From NCBI GenBank assembly GCA_021737785.1, contig JAIPDI010000008.1, positions 1 through 64,000 on the forward strand: a DNA stretch of 64,000 nucleotides, written 5' to 3'. The notes under the pieces are model-generated. The model worked only from the letters and a program-made list of their open reading frames with translations, was not told the origin of the DNA and did no database searches. The DNA comes from Deltaproteobacteria bacterium. Lineage in GTDB: Bacteria > Desulfobacterota > DSM-4660 > Desulfatiglandales > Desulfatiglandaceae. The position numbers and the translations under genes were made by a program. Positions 25,994 to 34,482 of this stretch are shown one piece after another (position 1 is the stretch's first letter; each line of letters opens with the position of its first letter).

Positions 25994-27199
25994 ATGAAAG
26001 GAATCGCAAAAGGGTTTTGTGTCCTGCTGACCATTGTTGCAGTCTTCTGGAGCGCGGGAATCCACGCCGAGGTTGGGGTGACCGACGATGCCATCAAGAT
26101 CGGTGTGGTAAGTGACTTGACGGGCCCTACCGCCATTGGCGGCGTGGGCATGGCGGATGGGATCGTTTCCTTTTTCAATGACCTGAATGAAAAGGGGGGT
26201 ATTCACGGACGAAAGGTGGAGGTCATTGTGGAAGACTGTGCCTACAGCCCGGCAAAGGCCGTGGCCGCTGCAAAGAAACTCATGGCCAAAGACGGGATCT
26301 TCGCGTTTGTCTCTCCATGGGGTACGGCGCCCAGCACGGCCCTTTTTCCCATTGCCAAAAAGGATAAGATCCCCATTGCCCCGGCCTGCGCCCTTGCCAC
26401 CAGCATGTATGATCCCTTGAAAAAGTACGTTTTTGCCGTCGGGACCAACTATGTGGATCAGTCGCTTTTTGTGGTGGACTATGTTCGAAACAAGATGGGC
26501 ATGGAGAAACCGAAAATCGCGCTGTTCTGCCAGGATGATGACTGGGGAAGAGACCATCTGAAGGGTCTGGAGATGGCGCGGAAAAAATACGATCTCCCGC
26601 CCATTGCCGTGGAGACCTACAAATACGATGCCGTTGATTTCAAGAGCCAGGCCATCAATCTTAAAAAGGCCGATCCTGATGTGGTACTGGTGGCCTCGGC
26701 TATTAAATCGGGCGCCATGTTCTTGAAGGAAGCCCATAAGCTCGGCTGGAAACCGACATTTATCGGATCCAACACCCTAGGCATTATCATCACGCTTCAA
26801 CTGGCAGGGGAATACGGGAAAGACCTGCTGGTGGTGAACATCTTTGCCATGCCCGGAGAGGATATCCCAGGCATGAAGCGTCTGGAAGCGGCATCTAAAA
26901 AATATTTCGGAGACAAGTGGATGCCCGCGGAAGCCAAGATTCATCCCTATTATGTATATGGCTGGATCAATGCCATGGTCTTTGCCGAGGGTGCTAAGCG
27001 GGCCGGGAAAGACCTGACCCGGGACGGCCTGGTGAAGGCACTGGAGTCGTTGAAGAACTTTGATCCGGAAGGCCTGATGGGCCCCATTACCTACTCGGCC
27101 ACCTCCCACGGATCGCCCGGATTCGCCCGAATGACAAAGGGAGACCTGGAAAAGAAATGTTTTGTCCCCCTGAGCGATTGGACGGCCGTCAAGGAGTAA
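25994..27199 (+). CDS. LivK-type periplasmic substrate-binding protein (cluster B)
   Basis: A 401-residue ANF/LIV binding protein. MKGIAKGFCVLLTIVAVFWSAGIHA is a signal peptide; the mature domain starts VTDDAIKIGVVSDLTGPTA. AAAAGGAGG precedes the ATG. It differs from the cluster A protein in the ligand-binding lobe (for example WGTAPSTALFPIAKK against WGTGDCKARIPLVNR), so the two systems probably take different ligands. Lies between the synthetase and the permease genes. Confidence 0.92.
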   Translation: MKGIAKGFCVLLTIVAVFWSAGIHAEVGVTDDAIKIGVVSDLTGPTAIGGVGMADGIVSFFNDLNEKGGIHGRKVEVIVEDCAYSPAKAVAAAKKLMAKDGIFAFVSPWGTAPSTALFPIAKKDKIPIAPACALATSMYDPLKKYVFAVGTNYVDQSLFVVDYVRNKMGMEKPKIALFCQDDDWGRDHLKGLEMARKKYDLPPIAVETYKYDAVDFKSQAINLKKADPDVVLVASAIKSGAMFLKEAHKLGWKPTFIGSNTLGIIITLQLAGEYGKDLLVVNIFAMPGEDIPGMKRLEAASKKYFGDKWMPAEAKIHPYYVYGWINAMVFAEGAKRAGKDLTRDGLVKALESLKNFDPEGLMGPITYSATSHGSPGFARMTKGDLEKKCFVPLSDWTAVKE

Positions 27200-27339
27200 T
27201 TAAGTGTTCGGGGCCTGGCATGTTTCTGTCGGCCCCGAAGCCATATGAACCAAGGCAGTACACAGCCTGTCAACCCAAAGATAACCGAGGACCTGGTTTT
27301 TGGACGCCGGCAGGGACTTCCGGGTGGGGATGAGAACCT

Positions 27340-28239
27340 ATGAACGGTGGAGAACTTCAGATTTTTTTTCAATTGATTTTGAGCGGCCTGATTGTCGGGA
27401 GCATCTATGGCCTTGTGGCCCTCGGTTTTGTACTGATCTACAAGGCAACCAATGTGGTGAATTTTGCCCAGGGCGAGCTGATGATGCTGGGGGCCTATTT
27501 CTGCTACTATCTGGTTTCGAGCTATCAGATTCCCTTTGTTCCGGCCTTCCTGATCACTCTGGTATTTTCATCCCTCCTGGGCATTTTGATCGAGGTGGCC
27601 ATTCTCAGACCCCTGGTGGGAGAAACGGTTTTCAGCGTGATTATGGTCACGGTGGGGCTTTCCACCCTTCTTCGAAGTGTGGTGGGGCTGATCTGGGGGC
27701 ACGATCAATATGTCTTTCCATCACCCTTTTCGCAGCAGACGTTCCGCTTCTTCGAGCTTGTGATCTTGCCTGTAGAACTCACCACCATCGTAACGGTCAT
27801 GGGACTCTTTGCCATGTGCTACCTCTTTTTCAAATACAGCAAGATCGGGGTTGCCATGCGGGCCACGGCCTTTAATCAGAAGTACGCCTTTCTCATGGGC
27901 ATCAGTGTTCGAAAGGTTTTTTCACTCTCATGGGTCATGGCATCGGTGGTGGCCTCCATCGGAGGGATCCTCTTCGCCAGCATGTCAAATCTGGATACCA
28001 ATATGAGCCTTATCGGGCTCAAGGTCTTCCCTGCCGTGGTCCTGGGAGGTATCGACAGCATCGGGGGAGCCATTCTGGGGGGGCTTATTGTTGGCTTGAC
28101 CGAAAACCTGGCCGGAGGCTATCTCTCCCAGATTTTTGGATCGGGGGTTAAGGAGCTCTCGGCCTTTTTTGTACTGCTTATGACGCTCATGATTCGGCCA
28201 TACGGCCTCTTCGGCAAAAAAGAGATTATTCGCGTGTAA
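27340..28239 (+). CDS. livH: LivH-type ABC permease (cluster B)
   Basis: A 299-residue membrane permease with the same motifs as the cluster A copy: GSIYGLVALGFVLIYKATN, NFAQGELMMLGAY, AMRATAFNQKYAFLMGI and MIRPYGLFGKK. It follows livK after 140 nt that hold no gene. Forms the channel with LivM. Confidence 0.93.
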   Translation: MNGGELQIFFQLILSGLIVGSIYGLVALGFVLIYKATNVVNFAQGELMMLGAYFCYYLVSSYQIPFVPAFLITLVFSSLLGILIEVAILRPLVGETVFSVIMVTVGLSTLLRSVVGLIWGHDQYVFPSPFSQQTFRFFELVILPVELTTIVTVMGLFAMCYLFFKYSKIGVAMRATAFNQKYAFLMGISVRKVFSLSWVMASVVASIGGILFASMSNLDTNMSLIGLKVFPAVVLGGIDSIGGAILGGLIVGLTENLAGGYLSQIFGSGVKELSAFFVLLMTLMIRPYGLFGKKEIIRV

Positions 28240-28261
28240 ACCATCGAGGGCAAGAGGATAT

Positions 28262-29305
28262 ATGGGAAGCGGGCAGTTCAAGACGTGTTATCGTGACGAC
28301 ATAAAGATTTTCCAGACAGGCTTTATTCAATTCTGGTTGTGCCTGCTGGGGGTCTGTCTGCTTGTTTTGCCTTTTGTCGTAGAGCAGTATTTTCTCTATA
28401 TCGTTAATTTGTGCGGCATTGCCGTCATTGGGGCGCTGGGCCTTAATATCCTGTCCGGCTATACAGGTCAAATCTCGCTGGGACACTCAGCGTTTATCGC
28501 CATCGGAGCCTACACCTCCACCATCCTTTCAGTGAAGTGGGGATTTCCGTTCTGGCTCTCTTTTCCCATTGCCGGTCTGGTAAGTGCCCTGAGCGGTCTG
28601 GTGATTGCCATCCCCTGTCTGCGGCTGAGAGGCCTCTATCTGGCTATTGCCACATTCGCCTTTTACTTTATTGTGGAATACGCCATTATTCACTGGGACA
28701 GCATGACCAACGGCACCGGCGGCATAACGGTTCCGGAGGCCTCTTTTTTTGGATTTGCGTTTGACTCGGATCGAAAGATCTACTTTCTTATCCTCTTCCT
28801 GGCAGTCTGTGCCACGACCTTTGCGAGAAATCTGTTTCGCACAGAGGCGGGACGGGCGTTCATTGCCATCCGGGACAACGATATCGCCGCAGAAATTATC
28901 GGTGTTGATGTGGTCAGGTACAAGATTCTCTCATTCATGGTCTGTTCCTTCTATGCGGGTATTGCAGGCAGTCTGTATGCCGTGACCCTCTCCTTTATCG
29001 GGCCTGAACATTTTACCTTTCTCATGACCATAGAATACCTGGCCATGTGTCTGGTAGGCGGCGTGGGCACCATCATCGGCACCATTTATGGCGCCATCTT
29101 TATCACCCTGCTTCCGGAAGGCATACGCCTGCTCAGAGATGCCCTGAGTCAGGATTACCCCTCGCTTGTCACGCGAATGGCAGACCTCCAGGCCAGTTGT
29201 TACGGCCTGGTGATTATTCTGTTTCTGATTTTTGAACCGACCGGTCTTTTCGGCATCTGGTTACGGATCAAAAAGTATTGGAAAGCCTGGCCCTATACCT
29301 ATTGA
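28262..29305 (+). CDS. livM: LivM-type ABC permease (cluster B)
   Basis: A 347-residue permease, exactly the length of the cluster A LivM. Shared motifs are LNILSGYTGQISLGHSAFIAIGAY, GLYLAIATFAFYF, AIRDNDIAAEIIGV and the end WKAWPYTY. Starts 22 nt after livH with GAGG upstream of the ATG. Completes the cluster B transporter. Confidence 0.93.
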   Translation: MGSGQFKTCYRDDIKIFQTGFIQFWLCLLGVCLLVLPFVVEQYFLYIVNLCGIAVIGALGLNILSGYTGQISLGHSAFIAIGAYTSTILSVKWGFPFWLSFPIAGLVSALSGLVIAIPCLRLRGLYLAIATFAFYFIVEYAIIHWDSMTNGTGGITVPEASFFGFAFDSDRKIYFLILFLAVCATTFARNLFRTEAGRAFIAIRDNDIAAEIIGVDVVRYKILSFMVCSFYAGIAGSLYAVTLSFIGPEHFTFLMTIEYLAMCLVGGVGTIIGTIYGAIFITLLPEGIRLLRDALSQDYPSLVTRMADLQASCYGLVIILFLIFEPTGLFGIWLRIKKYWKAWPYTY

Positions 29306-29345
29306 AAAAAGGGTTTATTAGCCAATAGGAGTCAAAGGGAAATCC

Positions 29346-29963
29346 GTGAGCCAATCAAAGGACCATTCAGAAAAAAGCCCGCTACCCCAACTGCCAGACA
29401 AACTGCGGGACCGGCTTTATCCCGCGGTTCTGGATCTCTTTTCCCGAAACGATTTTCACCAGGTTAATATGAGGGAAATATGTAAAATCTCCGGATTGAG
29501 CCTCAGCACGGTCTACAAATACTTTCCCTCCAAAGAGACCCTCCTGTTCACCATATTGGATCAGAAGATTAGCGAGGTAGGCGAACTTATGAAGATGCAT
29601 CTGGAGGGCCTCGAGAACACGAAGGAACTTTTTAGAAAGGTCTTCTGGGTGACCATGGACTATTATGACAAAAATCCTGGAGTCGCTATTACGGCATTTA
29701 TCACTGTGCCGATGCGGACTTGGATGAGAGAGGCCTCTTACCGTCGGAATGACGCACACGATATCATGACCAGGATCACCCGGCATGGTCATGACCGCAG
29801 GGAGATCGCGTCGCATATTAAACCCGGCCAGATAATGGATCTCTATTTCATGTTCTGCCATCGCCAGATACAGCTCTGGTATTACCATGGGATGAAATGG
29901 AGCCTGGTGAGCACCATCCCCGGCTTCTTCAATCTGTTCTGGAAGTCTGTGTCCCCGGAATAA
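29346..29963 (+). CDS. TetR-family transcriptional regulator (cluster B)
   Basis: A 205-residue TetR regulator with GTG start. Helix-turn-helix at about residues 20-65: LYPAVLDLFSRNDFHQVNMREICKISGLSLSTVYKYFPSKETLL. It ends QIQLWYYHGMKWS before a short tail. It follows livM by 40 nt and is probably part of the same transcript, which suggests autoregulated feedback. Candidate target: the tandem repeats at 21485-21542 (inferred). Confidence 0.88.
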   Translation: MSQSKDHSEKSPLPQLPDKLRDRLYPAVLDLFSRNDFHQVNMREICKISGLSLSTVYKYFPSKETLLFTILDQKISEVGELMKMHLEGLENTKELFRKVFWVTMDYYDKNPGVAITAFITVPMRTWMREASYRRNDAHDIMTRITRHGHDRREIASHIKPGQIMDLYFMFCHRQIQLWYYHGMKWSLVSTIPGFFNLFWKSVSPE

Positions 29964-30007
29964 CAGAAAAGTATAGAAAACCCATAAATGCATCCGTGGA
30001 GAACAAA

Positions 30008-30823
30008 ATGGTTCCTTACGAGACAGTCCAATGCGAGCAAATTGGTGAAATTCTGACCGTGACCCTCAACCGGCCCGAGATGAATCTCTTCAATCAAAAG
30101 ATGGTAGATGAACTCATTAAAATATGGCACGGCCTCAGGAGCAATCGGCACGTGCGTTTCGTCATCCTGACCGGACAAGGACGCCATTTCACAGCAGGGG
30201 TCGATCTCAAGGAGTACGGGGACCGGGACATCGACCCGGAAGAAGCGCGTATACAGCAGTTGGCCGGCCACGAACTGATGCGTAGTCTGGAAAACCTGGA
30301 GCAGGTCACGGTGGCGGCCCTGCGAGGGATCGTCTGCGGGGCCGGGATGGCGGTGGCCCAGGCCTGCGACTTCCGGATTATGACAGAGGACAGCTACTTC
30401 GTTGTTCCAGAGACCAATATCGGGACTTATTACACCTGGGGTTGTACTCCAAGACTCGTCAGAATGGTAGGAGCGTCCAAGGCAATGGAAATCATCATGA
30501 CGTGCGAGCCTGTTCCGGCACCGGAAGCTTACCGACTCCACCTGGCAAACAGAATAGTCCCGAATGATTCCTTGATGGAAGCCACCCATGCGTTTGTCAG
30601 CAAAATCGCTTCCAAGAGTCCAACCAGTATTAGGATCACCAAGAAGATCGCCCTGGCCGCTTCCATGGAAGGATTCGGGAACCTGTTTGTCTGCGAGCCT
30701 GAACTTATGAAGGGATTGGTGTACACAGGAGAAACAAGAGAAGGCATAGTCTCCTTTTTAAACAAGAAAGCACCTGTCTTCGGTCCCAAAAAGGATCAGC
30801 ATCCCCATCTGCCGTCTTCCTGA
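30008..30823 (+). CDS. Enoyl-CoA hydratase/isomerase family protein (crotonase fold)
   Basis: A 271-residue crotonase-superfamily enzyme acting on acyl-CoA. The oxyanion-hole parts are present: FTAGVDLKEYG and GIVCGAGMAVAQACDFRI. Of the two acid/base glutamates of enoyl-CoA hydratase, the first (Glu144 of the rat enzyme, normally in GGGCELA) is Ala here, while the second is kept in VVPETNIG. That pattern fits an enoyl-CoA isomerase or another crotonase better than a plain hydratase. The ATG at 30008 has GGAGA upstream; the open frame begins 37 codons earlier inside the tetR end. Last gene of cluster B, 44 nt after tetR. Confidence 0.85.
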   Translation: MVPYETVQCEQIGEILTVTLNRPEMNLFNQKMVDELIKIWHGLRSNRHVRFVILTGQGRHFTAGVDLKEYGDRDIDPEEARIQQLAGHELMRSLENLEQVTVAALRGIVCGAGMAVAQACDFRIMTEDSYFVVPETNIGTYYTWGCTPRLVRMVGASKAMEIIMTCEPVPAPEAYRLHLANRIVPNDSLMEATHAFVSKIASKSPTSIRITKKIALAASMEGFGNLFVCEPELMKGLVYTGETREGIVSFLNKKAPVFGPKKDQHPHLPSS

Positions 30824-31079
30824 TCATCCGGCCATCTTTGAGGAGAAGTCTTGCAGACTGAACATCTAAGAATATGGAAGGTCGGATATCAGCAGGGAAC
30901 AAATTGGATAATAATTAGGATGGGTTTGCCATGTCAAGTTTCTTCATGTTTTGGCTTGATCCTTTCGAAATGAGCCTACATACGACCCATTTTCCTGATG
31001 GCGCATTGGCCGATCATATTTCAGTAATTGGCGCAGCTGGGGATGGAGACTATTCAAGCCTCCACCCTTTCTCATTATG

Positions 31080-31487
31080 TTACGCATAGATGTTCTCGAT
31101 CCACCTCATGGCCTCAGTGTCAGGCACCTTTCCCAAGTAAATTTGAGTAGTTGACAGGTTGGCATGCCGTAAGATGACTTTTTACACGATCTCGATGGGC
31201 ACACCTGAGCGGCTCGCATATGTCGCAGCATGTCTCCTGAGATCATGGGGCCTGAGCCGAATCCCGACCCTTTCGCCTGCCTTTTTCACCATGCTCCGTG
31301 TGGCCTCGTAGGACAAGGGAAAAATTCTCTGGCCCGGCTGAATCCCGTTGTCCCTGATGTATTCCTTGAGGCGGTCAGCCACTTTCTGTGGGATGAAAAT
31401 ATACTCCCGTTCCTTGCCGCTTTTCGGGTCCCTCAGCGTCAGTTTCCGGTCATGGACGTCAATTGCCCTCAGCTTCAGGACCTCACC
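31080..31487 (-). pseudogene. Tyrosine recombinase (integrase) fragment with internal stop
   Basis: Reading the minus strand, the catalytic domain runs GEVLKLRAIDVHDRKLTL, then VADRLKEYIRDNG, RLRPHDLRRHAATYASRSGV and PIEIV; a TAA (31182-31184) interrupts it; the same frame then gives KVILRHANLSTTQIYLGKV with the catalytic Tyr and ends at IENIYA. Box I HDLRRHAATYA and box II HANLSTTQIYLG are both recognisable. A TAG at 31488-31490 cuts off the N-terminal part. The gene is dead but marks a past integration next to the TRAP cluster. The stop is TAA, so recoding is not an explanation. The 256 bp between it and the crotonase gene hold no gene. Confidence 0.75.
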
Positions 31488-31497
31488 CTATAATTCT

Positions 31498-31517
31498 CTC
31501 AAGAATCAATTCTTGAG
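31498..31517. repeat. Inverted repeat beside the integrase fragment
   Basis: CTCAAGAAT-CA-ATTCTTGAG, 9-bp perfect arms with a 2-nt centre. It lies at the truncated N-terminal edge of the integrase remnant. It could be a recombination end or an operator. Confidence 0.45.
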
Positions 31518-31700
31518 CTGCATTATCAAGGATTGTCCTTCCAATAGCATCCCATTTCATGGCATTGGAAAACAATCCAACTCTGTTTTCCGTCCCACCC
31601 TGGGATAAGATGGCAACATTTGGCAAATTGAAGGAGCCCGCATCCATTATCCTGCCTTCCCTTGCATTTTTACCTTGACAATAGCCGTCAATCTATATAC

Positions 31701-31736
31701 GCTGCAATATATGCTACAATATATTACGAAATATAT
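31701..31736. promoter_or_regulatory. Three 12-bp tandem repeats upstream of gntR
   Basis: GCTGCAATATAT, GCTACAATATAT and TACGAAATATAT run head to tail 20 nt before the gntR ATG, with a TTGACA at 31675-31680 just upstream. Array position suggests an autoregulatory operator; the AATATAT runs could also give a -10 region. Confidence 0.5.
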
Positions 31737-31755
31737 TTAGGTAATTAACTACTTT

Positions 31756-32397
31756 ATGAGCACTTTACGTCAACACGCCTATAAACTAATAAAAGAAAAA
31801 ATAGTCTGCCTAAAACTGAAACCGGGCGAGAGACTGTTCGAGGCAGATCTCGCGAAAGACTTAGAAATAGGCAGAACGCCAGTGCGAGAAGCTATATTAA
31901 TGCTACAAAATGAGAAGTTAGTCATATGTGACGAGAAACTGGGCTACATAGTGCGCAAACTCTCTAGAGAGGAAGCTTATGACTACTTCTCTATTCGACA
32001 GGTTATAGAGGATTTTGCCATCCCTCTTGTCCTCAAAGGCCTTACAGATAATACCATCGCAGAGCTAGAGCAAAACATAGAAAGCGCTCAGAATTGGATT
32101 AAAAAAAACGATTTTCCGAATATCATTCGCTATGAGACGGAGTTTCACGAAATTCTATACCGAACCACTAATTCAAAAGTGTTTATTGAAGTTATTTCAG
32201 GAATTGTAGACAAATTCCAGTGGCTAAGAGCAATAGGCCTTAGTGCACCAGGGGGTGCTCAAGAATCAGTAGCTGGCCACATGAAAATTCTTTTAGCTTA
32301 CAAATCTGGGGATGTTTCGGAAATAAGGAGATTGACAGAACTGCATATCAACCAGGCAAGAGACAATTTTGCAAAGATAGAGCACATCATCTTCTAA
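31756..32397 (+). CDS. GntR-family regulator (FCD type)
   Basis: A 213-residue GntR regulator. The winged helix is at about residues 5-70 (LKPGERLFEADLAKDLEIGRTPVREAILMLQ), followed by an all-helical FCD ligand domain with Asp/His positions (RYETEFHEILYRTT, HMKILLAY, TELHINQARD) that usually bind a metal and an organic acid. Regulators of this class control sugar-acid and hydroxy-acid catabolism next to TRAP transporters, which matches its place ahead of dctPQM. Likely binds the tandem repeats at 31701 or the inverted repeat at 32407. Confidence 0.9.
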   Translation: MSTLRQHAYKLIKEKIVCLKLKPGERLFEADLAKDLEIGRTPVREAILMLQNEKLVICDEKLGYIVRKLSREEAYDYFSIRQVIEDFAIPLVLKGLTDNTIAELEQNIESAQNWIKKNDFPNIIRYETEFHEILYRTTNSKVFIEVISGIVDKFQWLRAIGLSAPGGAQESVAGHMKILLAYKSGDVSEIRRLTELHINQARDNFAKIEHIIF

Positions 32398-32406
32398 TGC
32401 AACCAA

Positions 32407-32428
32407 CTAATTGATCAAAGTCAATTAG
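32407..32428. promoter_or_regulatory. Inverted repeat between gntR and dctP
   Basis: CTAATTGA-TCAAAG-TCAATTAG, perfect 8-bp arms, 9 nt after the gntR stop. Without a T-run it looks more like an operator (possibly for the GntR protein controlling dctP) than a terminator. Confidence 0.45.
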
Positions 32429-32484
32429 CTGATTTTATAATCAACCAAGAATACAAACAGAAAAAGCATTTTGCGGAGGTTGCC

Positions 32485-33552
32485 ATGAGAAAGAAAGGAA
32501 ACTTATTTGGTATCGGGAGTATTGTGTCATTTGCATTTATTATTGCCCTGGCTTCGATTGCCAGCCCAACTTTCGCATCAGACAAACCAATCGAGTTGAG
32601 TATCACTCATCTTTTTCCAGAGGGATCATGGTTCAATCAAAATGCAGTAGTGCCATGGAAGAAGCTGATTGAAGAAAAAAGCAACGGGAGACTAATCATC
32701 AATATCTACCCAAGTGGAGCTCTGGCAAAACCGGGAACAATGTACGATGCCGTTAAGGCTGGGACGGTGGACATTGCGTGGGATCCAGGCCCTTACTACA
32801 TAGGGCGTTTCCCATTGAGTGAAGCAACGCAGCTTCCCTTTCTTGGAGCCGAATCTTCATGGGCCGCAAGTCGTGCGTGGATGGATCTCTATGCGGAATT
32901 CCCGGAACTGAGGAAGGAGTATGATGATGTGCATTTCCTATTCATGTTTTCCCAAGGCCCAGGTCAAATTTACACAAGAAAACCAGTTAGGAACCTCGAA
33001 GACCTAAAGGGGTTAATTGTAAGAGCTCCAGGCGGCATCGGAGATATAGTAAAGGCCTTAGGCGGCTCTCCTGTCACACTGACAGCTCCTGAGACCTACC
33101 TCGCCTTATCCAAGGGAACGATAGATGCCACTGTGTTTGATCTTGAAGCTACCAAATTGTTTAAACTCTATGAGGTGACAAAGTATATTACTGTAGCGAA
33201 TATGTATGTACAATGGTTTTGGGCAGCCATGAATAAGGCCAAATACAATAGTCTGCCCAAGGACCTTCAAAAAGTAATCGATGAGTGCAGCGGAACAGTT
33301 GGAACTGATATCGTAGGTAAGGCCTGGAATGAAGCTGACATAGTGGGCAGAGAACTAGCAAAACAGAAAGGTTTGGAGCTGATTTACCTTAGCCCTGAGG
33401 AGCGCAAGCGTTGGGGGGAGCAATCTGCATCGGTTACCAACGACTGGCTGAAGGCTATGGAAGCGAAAGGATATCCTGCAAAAGAGTTTTTGGAAGCGGC
33501 AAAGAAAGCCATCCAAAAATATAATCAGAAGTTTTCGATTGAAACTAAATGA
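32485..33552 (+). CDS. dctP: TRAP transporter solute-binding protein DctP
   Basis: A 355-residue DctP-type periplasmic protein. The signal peptide MRKKGNLFGIGSIVSFAFII ends near TFASD. Family features: LSITHLFPEGSWFNQ, LINIYPSGALAKPG, FPLSEATQLPF, LKGLIVRAPGG (the Arg that usually clamps the ligand carboxylate) and GTIDATVFDLEATKLFKLYEVTKYIT. The ligand is therefore probably an organic acid. GCGGAGG precedes the ATG. First gene of the transport/oxidation cluster. Confidence 0.92.
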   Translation: MRKKGNLFGIGSIVSFAFIIALASIASPTFASDKPIELSITHLFPEGSWFNQNAVVPWKKLIEEKSNGRLIINIYPSGALAKPGTMYDAVKAGTVDIAWDPGPYYIGRFPLSEATQLPFLGAESSWAASRAWMDLYAEFPELRKEYDDVHFLFMFSQGPGQIYTRKPVRNLEDLKGLIVRAPGGIGDIVKALGGSPVTLTAPETYLALSKGTIDATVFDLEATKLFKLYEVTKYITVANMYVQWFWAAMNKAKYNSLPKDLQKVIDECSGTVGTDIVGKAWNEADIVGRELAKQKGLELIYLSPEERKRWGEQSASVTNDWLKAMEAKGYPAKEFLEAAKKAIQKYNQKFSIETK

Positions 33553-33605
33553 TACGGTTCGACTAGCAGGCCCACAGCTCTGACAAAAAAATAGGCATTG
33601 GGTTT

Positions 33606-33643
33606 CCGCCAGGAGCCGTTCTCATAAAGCCGCCTCCTGGCGG
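33606..33643 (+). terminator. Hairpin after dctP
   Basis: CCGCCAGGAG pairs with CTCCTGGCGG around an 18-nt loop, 54 nt after dctP. Lacks an immediate T-run. It may attenuate transcription so that the binding protein is made in excess of the membrane subunits. The rest of the 33553-33975 gap shows no gene. Confidence 0.5.
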
Positions 33644-33975
33644 GACCAATCACCTTTTCAGAAAGGACGATTATCATCAATTCCACAACAACGGTAGTCT
33701 CACTTTATCGCCATCAAAGAGCATATTGACAGATAAGTGAGCAAACTTTAGTACACCTTAATCTTTCAATTTCCTTTATTTTGACACTCATTTTGGCGTG
33801 AGACTTAAAGAAGGCTCTATTTATTCCAGCCAGCGATGCTGGAGTTCTCATTATGAACCAAAACTGCTGGAATCCCAAATACCATTACGCATTAATTGAC
33901 CTCACCAACAGAAAGAATGTATTTACGCCCATGTATCAATCAAAAATATAACTGATCCCAAAGAAATTCAATAAA

Positions 33976-34482
33976 ATGAAGCTATCAGAGCACTTCTTAA
34001 AAATAGAGCAAGTGGTTAACGCGATAGGCCGAATACTTAATTATGGTGGTGTCGCGTTCCTATTCGTATTAATGCTTCTTGTGGTAGTCCACGTGATTGG
34101 GCGCTATTTTTTTTCATTGCCTATACTTGGTTCAGTTGAACTAATAGAGTTTTTAATGGTTTTGGTTGTATTTCTCGGCTTGGCCGAATGTGCCAGTAAG
34201 CGAGGCAATGTAGCCGTCGAAATCCTCGTCGATCTCATGCCAAAAAGAGTCCAAGTGGTCATAGACACGGTTACAAGTTTCCTGAGTGTTATCATTGTAT
34301 CACTCATAACGTGGCAGAGTGTCATTCAGGTCACCAGCTTTTTGGAATCAGGACATGTGTCCGGAGTACATCACATTCCTTATTACCCATTTGCAATTTT
34401 GATGGTGCTAGGCTGGGCAGCATTTGATCTTGTTCTAATTGTGCATTTCTTTGGATTCCTGGGGAGAGCTTTGAGAAAATGA
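33976..34482 (+). CDS. dctQ: TRAP transporter small permease DctQ
   Basis: A 168-residue four-helix membrane protein. LMLLVVVHVIGRYFFSLPILGSVELIEFLMV is the DctQ signature region, followed by LGLAECASKRGNVAVEILVDLMP. The ribosome site is weak. The gap of 423 nt after dctP is unusually large for this gene pair. Its stop overlaps the dctM start. Confidence 0.9.
   Translation: MKLSEHFLKIEQVVNAIGRILNYGGVAFLFVLMLLVVVHVIGRYFFSLPILGSVELIEFLMVLVVFLGLAECASKRGNVAVEILVDLMPKRVQVVIDTVTSFLSVIIVSLITWQSVIQVTSFLESGHVSGVHHIPYYPFAILMVLGWAAFDLVLIVHFFGFLGRALRK

Noticed and set aside
31080-31487. Integrase stop codon as another recoding site
   Set aside because: The interrupting codon is TAA, and a second stop (TAG) cuts the N-terminus; this is plain decay.
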